Shown here piece after piece: positions 1 through 12,555 of a DNA stretch of 64,000 nt. The first letter of the stretch is position 1. The number at the start of each line of letters is the position of its first letter. The DNA lies in NCBI GenBank assembly GCA_002286715.1, contig NSJX01000003.1, positions 360,680 through 424,679 of the forward strand, read 5' to 3'. The stretch comes from Dentipellis sp. KUC8613. Taxonomy: Eukaryota; Basidiomycota; Agaricomycetes; Russulales; Hericiaceae. A model generated the notes under the pieces. It was not told where the DNA came from and searched no databases. It saw nothing but the letters and a program-made list of their open reading frames with translations. A program made the translations under genes and the position numbers.

Positions 1-184
1 CCGGGCCTGCCCCAGATCTTATCGCCATCCCCGCAGCGTCAACTCTACCCCGCAACGCACTAGTCGGCCGCCTCAGGCCTCTTGGCCCGGCCACTGCGCA
101 TACGACAAATAAATATCACGAAGGGTCTACAGTATACATAACCTTATGCAATCTAATACAACATATATCCCGTCCATCCGTCCA

Positions 185-2966
185 TTATGTGTCCTCATCC
201 CCAGCAGCAAACCCACCGACAGGCTCGTACGTCGCCTCGGTCGTGTCTCGTCTCCATACGATCCTGACTACCCAGAAGAACAGACAAATTAAGGCAACGC
301 CCACCACGCCCACTGCCACAGGTGCACCATACTGCAACCACCACGGTGGCTGGTAAGGGATCAAGAGCTGGTCAATCTGGATGACACCGCCCGACCCGCT
401 GCCTGTCGTCGCGCGGCCCCAGGAAAGTACGCGAGCAGAGTCTGCACGCCCATTGGTGCCACGCGCGTCCTTGATTCCCACCATGACATCGCCGCTTTCC
501 ATCTCGCGGAAGACGACGTCTCCGTATTCCGACTGGGGAGAGAGCAGCGTCTTGTAGGTAGAAGAGTCGCTCAGCGACAGCGGGCGGTTGTTATTGGGCG
601 CCTGCGGAACCTCGACGTTCTTGGGCGTCTTGATCAAATGCTGGCTGACGATCTGCTGCAAGGCGACAGTGTCCGCATACAGCCGCGTCAGGTTGTAGAT
701 CTTGAAGGCATCGTCGGTGGGACACAGAAGTGTCCAACCAGTGCCCGTAAGACCCTGCTGTCCCCAAGGCGAGTCCTCTGGCGGTGCTGTCCCGTTCAGC
801 ACCCAGTCCATGCCAGCCTTCACAACCATAGTTTGCATGGTCGTGCCTTTAGCAGCTTTGACGAGCTTGCCGATGGTAAGCTCCACGGAGCGAGGAATTA
901 GGACGTCGGAAAGAACGTGGACGACGCCAGTCTGGGAAAGCATGTTCTTGGGATACAGCTCGGAAGTCAGGCCTTCCCAACCGCCACTTGCGTTGATGAT
1001 ATATGAACCATTCGAGGATTGCTTGAAGTGAATATCTGAGCCTTCCAATGTAGCGTACGTGCGCGAAGACGAGTTCTGCAGGTTCTGTTCATAGAGCACG
1101 TCGTCGATGGCGTGATGCATGACGACATGCTCCAGGTCCGACTTGGATGATGCCGATAGAAGGTGGTCGCTCACGAGCAGACCCAAGCGCTTGAATGCGT
1201 CATTATGAGGAATGAGCAGGGTCGTGCGAGGAGTGGTCTTCAGCAAGTCGGCAAGGTTCGCGGAGAAGATTGCGGCTAAGAACGACGAAAGATCCAGGGA
1301 GGGCAGCGCAACCTGGAGCGAGTCGCCAGGTGGCTCCAAAGGTCGCGACACGAAGTAGATGATGGTATTGTTGATCTCGACTACGATAATGTAGTTGATA
1401 AACAAGCCTCAGTGCGAAATGAGCCCACTTACGAGGATCGCCGACGACGGATGCACCGTCGAACCTGATCGAGGGTGAGGACTCTGCTTTGCCCTTGCCC
1501 TCGACTTCCACTCCGAGAACTTGACGTCCACCATCTAATCCTGGTTCGTCCAGCTCAGTTTCCACAAGCATACCATCCTTGAGTTTCTTCGGCCTCCATT
1601 GCCCAGGCAAGAAGTGGTACTTGAGAAGCTTCTTTAGCTCTTCAGTGCCCTTCTCCGGAAGATCTCCGTCTCCATACATGGAAATGACATCATCCTTTGG
1701 CGCGAGGATCGTGTACTTAGAGTCCGTGTCATTCACGAGATACGTGAGATTCACAGAGTGAATCATGGAAATGAAGTTGCTGCAGTTCAGCGTGAGCAAA
1801 AACTTCTCCGGTGTCAGCTGGAGGGCGCCAGGAGGTATGAGAAGGGAAGAGACGGTATGCAGGACACCGTTTGACGCATAAATATCTGGCTGCTTGATCT
1901 CGGCGTCCGAGACCAGGACCTTGTCGGGAGAGGAGATGACCTCAAGAACGTGGCCATCAATGGTGGTCACTGGTGGGGAAGTGAGATTAGCACGGTACAC
2001 GAGGCGAAGCACTCACGATTGACTGCGGGGTCGAATGACTCGGACCACTTGACCGACTTCTTCACGACTGCGTGCATGTCGAATATGCGAACGAGGTCGT
2101 CCGCAGCGAATTCGCTCTCCAAGTAGAGTCTCTCAATGGGATGGAGAGCATCCCATGCAGAGTCGACCGGGAGAAAGAGGGTGAGCTCCGAGGTGCTGTT
2201 CAGCCGTTCGGTGATCTGCGGTGTGAGGATGCTCTGGAAGTACGAAACCGACAACACATTGCGCACAACATCCGCTGTGAGACTAGAAGTAAGAAGACGC
2301 AGGGCGGACGAGGCCGGAGGCGTGGGGATAGATAGACGCACCGAGGTTTGACGGTACCTGCAGAACATCATCAATGCCGAGCAAGAGGCCGTTGCCGGCA
2401 TCTACCACGCCTTTCACAAGTTTGGTACCTCCGGAACCAAAAGTATCCACGCCGACAAATACATCGCCGTCTCGGGAAGCCATTCGGAGGCGTTGTGGCT
2501 CTCCACCGAGGGTGCCACCGGGTATGGGCATCCATGGTGGATGGGGCGGAGGATCATGGGTGGGTGGGTGAGATGGTTGGTGAGGATAGTGAAGGGTCTT
2601 GAGGACGAGGACATTCTGCTCCTGGGGTAGAGCGATGGAATAGTTAAGGAGATGGTAGAATAAGTCTTGACGCAGCTGCTCGTTGACATTATCGGGCAAG
2701 AATTCTGTGTTCAGTGCATGGTGCCAGAGAGGGTCGGAATGTCGCGTTATGGCATCGTTGGTGGGGGCAAAGAAGGTGCTGCCATTGAGCTTGTTGAGGG
2801 TGGGTATGAGTTTGGCACGCTGAAGGAGGTTGAGGAGGAGGGTATAGTCGGGGTCGGCGGAGAGGGCGTCGACGAGAGTGGTAGAGGCGGGATTGGGAGG
2901 AGAGAGAGGGAGCTGTGAGGCAGCAACGAGGGGGAGGGCCGCGAGGAAGGGCGGCCAGAGACGCAT
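185..2966 (-). CDS. Fasciclin (FAS1) repeat membrane protein
   Basis: Four exons (2342-2966, 2017-2274, 1433-1969, 185-1380) join in frame to 871 residues. The start at 2966 opens a signal peptide (MRLWPPFLAALPLVAAS). Four FAS1 modules follow, each with the family's H1/H2-like motifs, for example STFFAPTNDAI near residue 65 and LTLFLPVDSAWD in the second. Many N-glycosylation sequons lie between them. A transmembrane helix (AVGVVGVALICLFFWVV) sits close to the C-terminus and leaves a short acidic cytosolic tail. FAS1 domains mediate adhesion or matrix contacts. Yeast Ylr001c, a vacuolar FAS1 protein, is the nearest functional precedent I know, so a cell-surface or vacuolar membrane site is likely. 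It shares a 188-bp promoter region with the divergent RAV1 gene. The family call is firm; the role is not. Confidence 0.93.
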
Positions 2967-3154
2967 TATTGGGAAGGGGAGAGTAGCGGGTAGTCGGAAT
3001 AAAAGGAGAGGAATACGGGGAGCATGGAAGAGAGAGCGAGGCTGCGGAAGAGAGCGCCATGACGCAGCGCGTTTACTGCCGCGTGGGCCGCGTGCGGCGG
3101 ATGCGGAGCGACGCGTCCCCGTCCACACCTGCCCCGCTTAGGCGCTCCATCCCC

Positions 3155-6100
3155 ATGCTCGTCCTCCTCCGCTCCTTCCCCGGCGCGCCCGACGCCAGCA
3201 TCCTCAGTCTCGCTCTCCCCACAGAGTCCCTCCTCGTGCGTACGCGTCCCCTCCATCGTCTGCTCGCTGACACCCCTCCAGCTCTACCCCTCCGCGGACA
3301 CCATAGTCATCCTCAATGCCTGCTCGCTCCTCCTTCGACGCGCCCTCGCATTTGGCGAGGTGTTTCCCGGCGCGTCCCATACGCGTATATCGGCGCTCAC
3401 CGTGGACGCCAGCATGAACTTTGTACGGCTACCTCGATCCGCTTCAGATCCTGCATTCTTACTGCCCAATACAGATAGCAGCAGCCGCAGGCACGCGAGT
3501 CGCCGTCTGGGCTCTCTCTGGTGTCCAACAGGGCATCTGGCGCGTACATTCATCTCTTGTGCTTCCAGATGGCGAAGACATCAGTGCTCTTGATTGCCAA
3601 TCCGGTAAGGAATTGTATTCCTAACAGCATACATTTGCCTGACCGCCCGCCCTTTGCCACAGGTTTATTGGCAGTTGCTAGCAAAAATCATCTCTCAGTT
3701 TACACCTTGATCCTAGAGAATGACCTCCCGACGTGGTCAAAGAAGTGGTCGTGCCCGTATGCTGTCCGTTTTCGCGTCTACATTCACTCTGCTGACGGTC
3801 ACAAGTGTTCCGACTCCTTCTCGGATCCGCTTTTCTCCATCGCTCATGTACATGGCTACTACTTCACAGGTGCGTGCGAATCGTTGAAAATCATGAACTT
3901 CGTTTGACCAATGTCTAGCACGATAATCTAGTCCGCATATATTTGACTACATCCGGTCGTCAAACCCAGGCAATCCCCCACCCACGCCCCCTTCGCGACA
4001 TTTCCTGGCGTCATGCACAGGCATCCAGCCGGTTTGTCTCCGTTCACATATACGTAACTGACACTCACCTCGAACCCAGTGACGATCTTATTCTATACAC
4101 CATCACCACTGATTCCACCCTGCGCATATTCATGCCCGTTCTAGATGCGCCACAACACGTACAACTATACACATCTATAGACTTGTCTTCGTGCCTTCCC
4201 TCGGATCAACTCTTGCGTGCAGATCTGAGGGTAGATTCAAGTATATTCTCATTCGACAGGGCTGTCATCGAGAACGCACTGGGCGCCGCATTGGACGATC
4301 ATCCCAATGACAATTCTGCAGCGAGAAGAGCAAAGGAAATCAGAGAGGGCGATTGGGAATTATTCCTGAGGGTTCTCGCCGACGGGACTCTTGTCGTCAG
4401 AGCAGTCGCCGTAAGCTAGTTTCCCTTCATGTTCCTCCTTATCATTAATGCTGCAGCTAGAACATTGACCGTCGCCCCCCGAGCCTGCTCACGCAATTCA
4501 CACTCGTGCAGACAGCTTTGCCGTCATTCCCCTCTCCTCCCTCACACCTTTACGTTCTCCCGAACCCCACTCACGACAAAATCACCCTTGTGACATCCGC
4601 ACCCCTAACGACCTTCACATTAGACCCCCTCAAGTTCTTTGACGCAAGAGCAGATGGTTTACTTCAAGATTCCCAGGCCATGGATCGCGTTCCGGAAGAG
4701 GAGTCGCACATCTTGCACTTTGTGCGAACTCCTAACGGAGCTGGCCTTGGCGTGTTGCGCGAACGAGGGGGCGAGGCATGGTACGTACGAGAGCGCGGAA
4801 CCAAGCTAGACCGGGCAAGGCGGTGGGCAGCCGCGGACCACGTTGTTGTGCTTGACGGTGGTACGCCTGACTTTTCTCAGCATGTTCTCGAGCTTCTCGC
4901 TGAGCGTACATGCACCTGCCAGGCCGCATTTTTGCCACATATACTGAATCTGATCGACTCCTCACCCTTCACTCTTCACCACCCGCAACCCTTACCATTT
5001 CCAGCATCTCTTCCCTGTTTTCCCTCCCGCCTTCCTCCACTAGTCCCCATGAATGCATATTCGGGATCACATCCGATCCCATTCCCTCGATTCTCCACAT
5101 CCATGCCGTCTATACCCCAACGCCATCCCTCCATATCCTGTCCCACACCACGTTGCCGTTGGAATCGCCACTGGCATTCATTTTGCCTGTGGATCCGATG
5201 GCATGGACCACGCCCCGCAGCTTCACAGATCCGGGGCATGACGTGCTGCTCAGTGTGACAGAGGACGGGGAGCTCAGATTCTGGCTGCCAGATGACGGCC
5301 CGGATGGAAGTTGGCGCAGTACTGGGCGCGTTCGAACAGGTCGCACGAACATCAGCAGAGCCAGGTGTAGTTCTGCGAAGAAGTCTGTGCTCGGTATGTT
5401 TTTTCTTGCGCGCATATACCCCGACCTGACTCTTAATTTTGATGTTTTGTCAGTCGTACCCGGCCCTGATGGCGAAGAATTGTCGATCTGGGACTCCAAG
5501 GAATCCGAGTTCGCGTCAGGGCTCGAATACGTCAAGATTCTGAGCTCGTCGGATCCTGTGAACGACCTCGATTGGAGTGCGACTCCGGACAACCAGAGCA
5601 TCCTCGCCGTCGGATTCGCGCATCGCGTGGAGATCCTCTGTCAACAACGTATGACGTACTTTGACGAGGATCCGGGTTGGGGCGTCATCCGGACCATCGA
5701 GACAGCAAGGTATGAGATGTTGCAGCTGGCACGGTGTAGTATGTGCTGAGAGGACACTGTCAGTCTACTCCCTCATCCAATCAGCGACTCAATATGGCTT
5801 TCACACGGGTCTCTCCTCGTAGGTAGCGGGCATCAAATGTGTCTGTATGGTCAACCTGCGCCGAGTGAGGGTGTGGAGCCCCCAGAAGGGCTCTTCGAAT
5901 ACGTGGCGCGACTCAATGGGCCTTTGGAGGATTACCATCCGCAGATGCTACTACAGTGCCTGCTCTGGGGTGAGCTTACATGTGCCGCGGATGTTAGCAC
6001 CCCGATAACTCATGGGTATTATAGAGAAGGTGGAACTGGTAAAAGAGATCATCGTCAATCTTTCAAAGGATTTGGAGAGAGCACGGGAGGCAAACGACAA

Positions 6101-8051
6101 GTTCAAGTCGTCTTCTGTCCCTGTCGATCATTTTCTACGAAAGGAGCAACTGAACAGTGCGGTCAGTACTGCTATATTTTGTAAGAGTTGGTCGTTAAAC
6201 GTTGTTACAGCCAAATCAATATCATCAACGTCAATATTCCTCCCTCTTCGACCTACCTGACCAGAATGACGAGTAAGTCTATCTCCTGCTTTAATATCCT
6301 CGTTTGCTCATCTTTCACATCGGCCTCTTCTCCAGAGCTGACGACGAGGGCTTCTCTCGAGCTCTCGTCGAACGCCTGCTGCAGCGATTGGAAGCAGAAC
6401 CCTTACCACACCTTACACCCAACGAACACGCGCATCTCCTTGTCCTGATCCAGGCCACACTAGAGGTAGACGAATCAAGACGTGCTCTCGATTCCAATGG
6501 CCTACGATACCTGATCTCCCTGCGATCGTTCTACATTTTGAACCGACGAGTATCCGCACCAAGTAGCCCCGAACCACAAGCCAGCCCTGCGCGGCAGACA
6601 GGATGGCGGGAGCGCCTGCGATATCGCGATATGATTTGGGCGTTCCATAGTGAGAGCCAGGGTCTCCTGCTGACAGCCTCGTCGGCTGCTTGCGCGAACA
6701 AGATGTCTTGGGGCGACGCAAGAGCACTGGGCGTGTTCTTGTGGCTGACATCGTTGGATTCTCTGGTACGCGTTTCTCTTCGCTGCATATATCCGCTCGC
6801 TCACGGGCGCGCAGAAAGCGCAAATGGAGGTCATCGCTCGCAACGAGTACATGGCTGGTGAAAACCGCGATCCCGTCGCCTGCTCGTTGTTCTACTTTGC
6901 CCTTGGCAAGCATAAGCTTGTGCATGGATTGTGGCGCCAGGCGGCATCTCACAAGGAACAGAATGTGATGCTGAAGTTCCTTTCGAATGACTTCACTCAG
7001 GCCCGGTGGCGGACTGCTGCGCTCAAGAATGCATACGCGTTACTGAGTAAACGACGGTTCGGTAGGTCCGCATACACGAGGATTCAGCTTGTCGCTCATA
7101 TTCCTGGGCGTTGTTAGAGTATGCAGCAGCTTTCTTCATCCTCGGCGGAAGCCTCAAGGACGCGGTGCATGTCTGTATCAAGCAATTGGACGACTTCCAG
7201 TTGGCAGTTGCCTTGTGTCGAGTGGTCGAACAGAGGGACGACGGCCCCATACTGCGAGACATATTGACCAACACCGTGATCCCGATTGCGTTCCAGAACG
7301 GCAATAGGTGGTTAGGCAGCTGGGCATTTTGGCTACTTCGTAGGCGGGATCTTGCCGTACGAATATTGGTCGTGCGTACCGCCCCCATTGGCTTGGTAGC
7401 TAACTTCTAATTCATTCACCTACAAATCAGACGCCTCTGCAAGACATGGCCAGTGTCTTGGATGTGCGAATCTCGGACATCGCGACGTCGCTTTACGACG
7501 ACCCTAGCCTGGCCCTGCTGTTCTCACAACTCAAATCCAAGACCCTGCAGACTGCAAAAGGCACGAGCGAGATCTCTGGACGCACAGAGTTCAACTTCGT
7601 CCTGCAGATGGCACGCGTGTTTATCCGCATGGGTATGCTAGTACGCTCAATCCAGAGACATTATTGTCTAACATCGTTGGCCTTAGGATGCCATGTACTC
7701 GCTTTGGACCTCGTCCGGTCGTGGTCATTCGACCGACCGTCGACTGCCGTACACGAGCCCACACGACCCTCAGCACCTCCCAGCCCTACATCACCTCGTC
7801 GCCTTTTCGCCATGGAGCCAGCGCTGCGCCGCAGATCGTCCATCATGATCGACATGGACGTGTCGACTGCTCCCCCGACCCGTCACTCATCGCCCGAGCC
7901 GGGCACGCCCGCAAAGCCTGCCCCGCAAGCACCCGAGACGATCAAGGAGGAGGGCGACCTGCTCGCGCGCAAGGCGGGGCTGGGCAACCTCATGAAGTCG
8001 GCGAAGCAGGATGTACAGGTGCCGGAGTTCGACATGAATGCATTTTTCTGA
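3155..8051 (+). CDS. RAV1: RAVE complex subunit Rav1 (DmX-like)
   Basis: Rav1 is the scaffold of the RAVE complex, which with Skp1 promotes reassembly of V1 onto Vo of the vacuolar H+-ATPase. The first exon (3155-3235, 27 codons) joins at 3282 to a stretch reading LYPSADTIVILNA, the usual N-terminal beta-propeller beginning. A second short intron is 3423-3474. Beta-propeller-like sequence continues to about 5.7 kb. The region from about 6.3 to 7.6 kb matches the conserved Rav1p C-terminal domain: DMIWAFHSESQ, NKMSWGDARALGVFLWL, ARNEYMAGENRDP, YFALGKHKLVHGLWRQAA, and further on DDFQLAVALCRVVE. The extreme C-terminus (VPEFDMNAFF) is also typical. There are many small introns. ATG 3155 was chosen over the in-frame upstream ATG at 3059 because family similarity begins there. 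Confidence 0.93.
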
Positions 8052-8329
8052 TCCACTTCCGCTTCGCTGTTCAAACGTTCAAAGTTCAGCATTCATCGAG
8101 ATGCATGTACGTATGCATGCACGCATGCGCACTGCGCGGGCCCGGGCTGATGACACGATGGCTGTATCGCTTCTCCAAATGACTGTACAAGTTTATGTAT
8201 GTATGCTGCTGCTGCTGAATCCAAAACTTCACATGAAAGGATACCGATTAAGAAGGCGGGCGGAAAGGAATAAGGCGAAAACGAGAACGGTAGACGGTAG
8301 AGCTGGATAGTGGACGGTATCGACGCTAT

Positions 8330-9999
8330 TTATTGCTCGACTTCGACCTCGCGCTTCTTCAGGACGAGGTCCTTGCCGATGACGCGCTTCCAGACATCCT
8401 GCACATCCTCGACGACGGTCTCGAAGTGGCTCGTGGCATCGTACGAACGCGTGATGAAGATGTTGTCCGACTTGCCGTCCGCTGTGGGCGTGTAGATCGG
8501 GGACACGGAGACGAACCTACGGGGTGCAATGTGATTAGCAAGCGCAGCAAAAGCATAAGAGTTGGTCGTACTTGTCGTAGACGGGTCCGAGCAGCTGGAG
8601 ACCAGGCTGGATCTCCAACTCAGGCTTGTCCGTCTCGACGATGGTGCTGACGATCGCGACATAAACATCCTTGGCGCACACGTTGTGCGTCGAGGACACC
8701 ATCGCGATGTAGATATCTAAAGCGAACGATGAGTACAAATATACACTTCATCATAATGTTTACTCGCCGTTTCTCCGGTTGACCTGGTTCTGAGGAATGA
8801 TTATCTGCACACTGTCGGAGTCCTCGGTGCCGGGGATGGGGTGCTTAAGGATGCAGATGGCACGGATGACCTTGCCCTCCTCCATCACACGAACCTTGCC
8901 GCCGTCCTTGGCAGCGCCAGCGCCGAAGTAGCTGGGGTCACCGATGACCTGCTTGGCCTTCACGGTCTCGGAGCCGCTGCGCACGCCGACAAACTTGCCA
9001 TCAGCATCGGTCACGATCTCGTCGATCTGCTTATCGAGCATGTAGGTGCCACCGTAGATGGCAGAAAGACGCGCAAAGGACTGAGGGAGCTCGCCGAGGC
9101 CGTAGAGAGGGTAGATGTACGGCGACTTTCCGTAGCGGGCCATGGAAGACGTGTAAAGCACGATGCGGTCATATGTAGGGCGGGCAGCCTTGTCGATATA
9201 GCTATGGGAGGTATATCAGCATGTGCAGTGAGGATACTATGCGGGTACGCACTCATCATCGAGGTACAAGGCCATGGCGTGGCCAATGAAGTCCTGAGTA
9301 CCAGGCTCCAGACCGAACTTCTCATACACGCTCCTCATGCTGTCCTTGTCCAGATCAATGCCTACGAGCTAGGATGAATAATCTGCACTTGACTAAGGAC
9401 GTGATAGAAGCCTACCCTGGTGGGTTGCGGGATCTTCATCTTTCCAGCCCTGGAGGAACTCGAAGAACTTCTTGGCCCTACGCTTCTCGAAAAGGCCCAT
9501 GAGGGGGCTCTTGACAGCCTCCATCTCGGTGCTAGGGACCTTGGAGATCTTGCCATCGCGATAGACAAAACTGCCGGCGATCTGCTTAAACTCGAGGTAG
9601 CGAGTAACATCGGTATGCACGAGGATCTTCGTGAGCTCGCCAGAGGCGATGATGAACTTGGGAACCAAGTCGACAGCGTAGTCCCTGTCGCGTCCGAGCT
9701 CAGTGGGGGGAGACTGGTCAGGGCGGAACTGGCGGTAGAGCTGGGCGAACGTAGAGGTTAATACCGTTCTCGGCAATGGTAAGACGAAATTACCTGGGTC
9801 AGGTTGAGACTGGCACTGTCACCACCATAGTAGTCGTTCCGGTCCATGTGGAGGACCTTCTTGCCCTCAACGGACAAGAGACCGGAAAGGATACATTCCG
9901 TCAACCCAGTGCCCAAGACAACGACCTGCAAGCCAAGTAAGACGCCTGAAACGAGAGATATCAGTCTTGGGGAAGACGTACGTCGTATTCTTCATCCAT
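8330..9999 (-). CDS. GDI1: Rab GDP-dissociation inhibitor
   Basis: GDI extracts GDP-bound, prenylated Rab GTPases from membranes and returns them to donor compartments, so it serves all vesicle transport steps. The start at 9999 encodes MDEEYD, an intron follows at once, and the next exon gives [12 protein letters not shown], the dinucleotide-fold-like signature of the GDI/REP family. Further family motifs are [20 protein letters not shown], the Rab-binding-platform segment [19 protein letters not shown], and [18 protein letters not shown]. Introns sit after LNLTQ, after DPATHQ, after [13 protein letters not shown], and twice near the 3' end. The expected length is about 445 residues, normal for GDI. 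It is transcribed convergently with RAV1 and ends 279 bp beyond it. Confidence 0.96.
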
Positions 10000-10285
10000 G
10001 GTAGAAAGAGTGCTGGAAAGGGCGTAAGGATGGTAGGGTAGGTGGTGATGGAGAGAACAGAGAGAGGCGCTGGCTGGGACTATGCGAGACTATAACCGAT
10101 CGATCTCCTTCACCACGTGCACGCGTATCCGACTTAGCGCGCAACCGACTGGTTCACCCGCTCCTCGTGGCCAACACATGCAGCATGACATGTAATTATC
10201 GTACTTCAGTCGAGATGCAGCCCGCATAGTTGCGTCAGTATGGAGCAAGCAGTGAATTACACATCACATCGAGTACATAAGTATG

Positions 10286-11985
10286 TCAATCTCCTCGAGA
10301 CTTCTTGCGCTGCACTCCTGGCGACGAGCCACCCGCATCATCTACGACCTCCGACTTGCGTTTCCGGTGCGGCTGGGCCCATGAAGGTCTCCCCCGTTGT
10401 TCTTGTTGCAGTCGCCTCCGCTGTCTCCGTCGATATCTTCGCGCAAGGGCAAGCAAGCCTGAACGAGGTGTTTACTTGCTAGACTGTGAGGTAGTAATGG
10501 TCGACATACCTTCTTCATTTCTTCGATAATATTCAGCCCATGATTTGTGTGTGCGTTGGGGATGCTACTTCAGTTAGTCTTTAGGCGCTTGGCTCGCTAC
10601 GAAATCGAGATCACACCTTTTGCGCAAACGGCAACCAGCGATCTTTGTGTTGCGTCGATGCCCAGTCTGAATGCCCAGCGATCCACCGAGCTGTTACTCG
10701 CATGTCCACGTCGTTGAAAGATTCGCCGAAGCGTCCCATTTGCGTCTCATCGTCTGTTGACGGCAAGTCCGAACTGTCAGCGGTCGAAGTATATTCTGAG
10801 TCCTCGCCACCATGGATTGCTTTTTCTTGTGGTTCATCTTCATCATCACGACTGGCTGGTTCGGCTCGACGATCAAGACACTTCTTGCGAGATTTCGCAG
10901 CTTGGAACAATTTGTCTGCAATTTGATTTTTATTCCAATAGATTGACCACGACGACCGAGAGTGACGAGGAACCTACGCAAGCCGTAAGCGAAAAGGCTA
11001 TGTGCACCGAAAATGCAAAACATACGCACATTAAGTGCTAGCTTCACAATCAGATTGTGCCGTGTTTGTCCTGGATCATGATGCAACTCCCAGGACAGAT
11101 ATTTGACAAAGTAGTCATAGTCGGCTCGAGAGAATTTGTCGCCATGTCGAGCATCCTCTTGACTCACCGGAGGGCTGGGTTCGCGGCTAGGAGGTTCTAT
11201 TTGCTCGTCGTCGAAGTGCCCTATAAAGTCTTCGTCTTCTTCAATTGGCCTCCGAGAAGTCGATGGCTGCGAATGAGACTCGCGTCTTGAGACACGCTCG
11301 GCCTTGATGCCATTTCCAGCGCGCGGAGAAGCGGATCCAGAGGGCTCAGGAGCCTCAGATACGAGATACGATGGCTTTTTGACGGCTTTAGCAGAGCCAC
11401 CAGACAATTGGGAAACAAGATGGTCAATGTGGAATTTGTGCTCCAGATAATAATCTTTCCACAAGTTTGCGGCATGATTGTTAACCTGTTGGGCCACGGT
11501 AAATCACAGGATCAGAGGGGCAGAAGACATATGCATACACCGTGCAGCTTGTTTATTGCTAGCTTGTAATTTAAACCATTGCTGGAGCACGCATGGAGAG
11601 CAGTGACCAATATATCCTCGTCGTTGGGTGATTGTCCGACAGGCGTGCTCAGCTGCAGCGCATCAGAAAAGATGCTGCTAGGAAAAGCCCCTGTATCGGG
11701 CTGTTGCGCATTTTGCGGGGGGTTCATCCCCGATAGCCTAGCATTTTGCACGCCATTCAAATTCGGGAATGGCCCCAGAGCTGGTTGCTGTGGACCAGGC
11801 CAAGATATAGACGAGGGAATATTTCCCCCCAGAGGTTGAGAATTGTGCGAGAGAAGTGCCGCCAAAAGCTGATGATTCTGAGAAAAGCCTGCTGTATTTT
11901 GCTGGGCCGCGAGGGAGTTGATCAATGTAGCAAAGACATCGGGGATTTGTAACGGAGGATTTGACTGTGAGCCATTAGGATTCAT
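10286..11985 (-). CDS. Rap1-type Myb-like nuclear protein
   Basis: Five exons (11539-11985, 11030-11485, 10617-10973, 10510-10564, 10286-10458) give 495 residues in frame. The N-terminus is rich in N, Q, P and S. Three helix-rich segments follow. The first, around residue 120, reads DILVTALHACSSNGLNYK and then HAANLWKDYYLEHK. The second, around residue 270, has DYDYFVKYLSWELHHDP followed by VPRHSRSSWSIYW. The third, around residue 390, has VTARWIAGHSDWAS followed by HPQRTHKSWAEYYRRN. The second and third look like the Rap1 (TERF2-interacting) Myb-like fold. The C-terminus is strongly basic (RRYRRRQRRR, then a KRK cluster), as in a nuclear localisation signal. A role in telomere or chromatin binding is inferred from the fold only. 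I do not recognise an exact orthologue. Confidence 0.72.
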
Positions 11986-12555
11986 GCTGCGATTTGAATT
12001 CTGCGGCGGCTGCAGCGGTGTAATTGCAGTGGAATGAGCAGCACAAAAAGAGGGGAATTAGCCGCGGCAGCTCAAGTGACCGCGACAATTGGGCGCTTAT
12101 TGCAACACCTTGATTTAGCGCTCGCTCGCTTAGCGGCTAGCTCGAACCGCCTTTACATAAAACGCGTTGGCCACCATGAGCATGAGTCTCCCGCAGGCTC
12201 GGAGACTTCTGTTCCTGTCCGCATCACCTGCAGCGGTCAATGACCCCTCTAAAACCGTTGAAAATCCCCGAACCTTCAATTCCGCGTGTGCCAGCAGCAT
12301 CGACCATGCGTTTCAGTCCCTCACTGGGTCTTTCAACCTTCCCAATTCTGCTCGATGCTTGGCGGATGTTCAAATCACAACGGCACAGCGTGCGCTTCCC
12401 GCGACCATTGATGGGTCCTGTACGTACCGCGTCACGTTCTGAAGTGCCATATGCGCGCTATATAATCTCGTGAGATGGATGAACGCTCCCCGGCTTTTGT
12501 GCGCGCTCTCCTCCTGTTTTACTTTAACGGGGATCGCTAGGCTTCACGCGCAGTG
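11986..12555. other. Divergent intergenic region
   Basis: This holds the start-proximal regions of the Rap1-like gene (-) and the GH92 gene (+). The only recognisable element is a TATA-like box at 12459-12465. A short upstream reading frame starts at 12475 and is closed by a stop shortly before the GH92 ATG. No credible additional gene was found on either strand. Confidence 0.6.
12459..12465 (+). promoter_or_regulatory. Putative TATA box of the GH92 gene
   Basis: TATATAA lies 97 bp upstream of the GH92 start codon. That is a plausible distance for a fungal core promoter with a short leader. It is inferred from sequence and position only. Confidence 0.4.

Noticed and set aside
3059..3154. Upstream in-frame ATG as RAV1 start
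   Set aside because: The resulting N-terminal extension is Arg/Pro-rich and unlike Rav1. Similarity begins at the ATG at 3155.
8841..9377. 178-residue plus-strand open frame
   Set aside because: It is a shadow of the Rab GDI exons, which carry the family motifs on the other strand.
12475..12546. Upstream ATG in the same frame as the GH92 start
   Set aside because: The frame is closed by a TAG before the real start. ATG 12556 gives the proper signal peptide.
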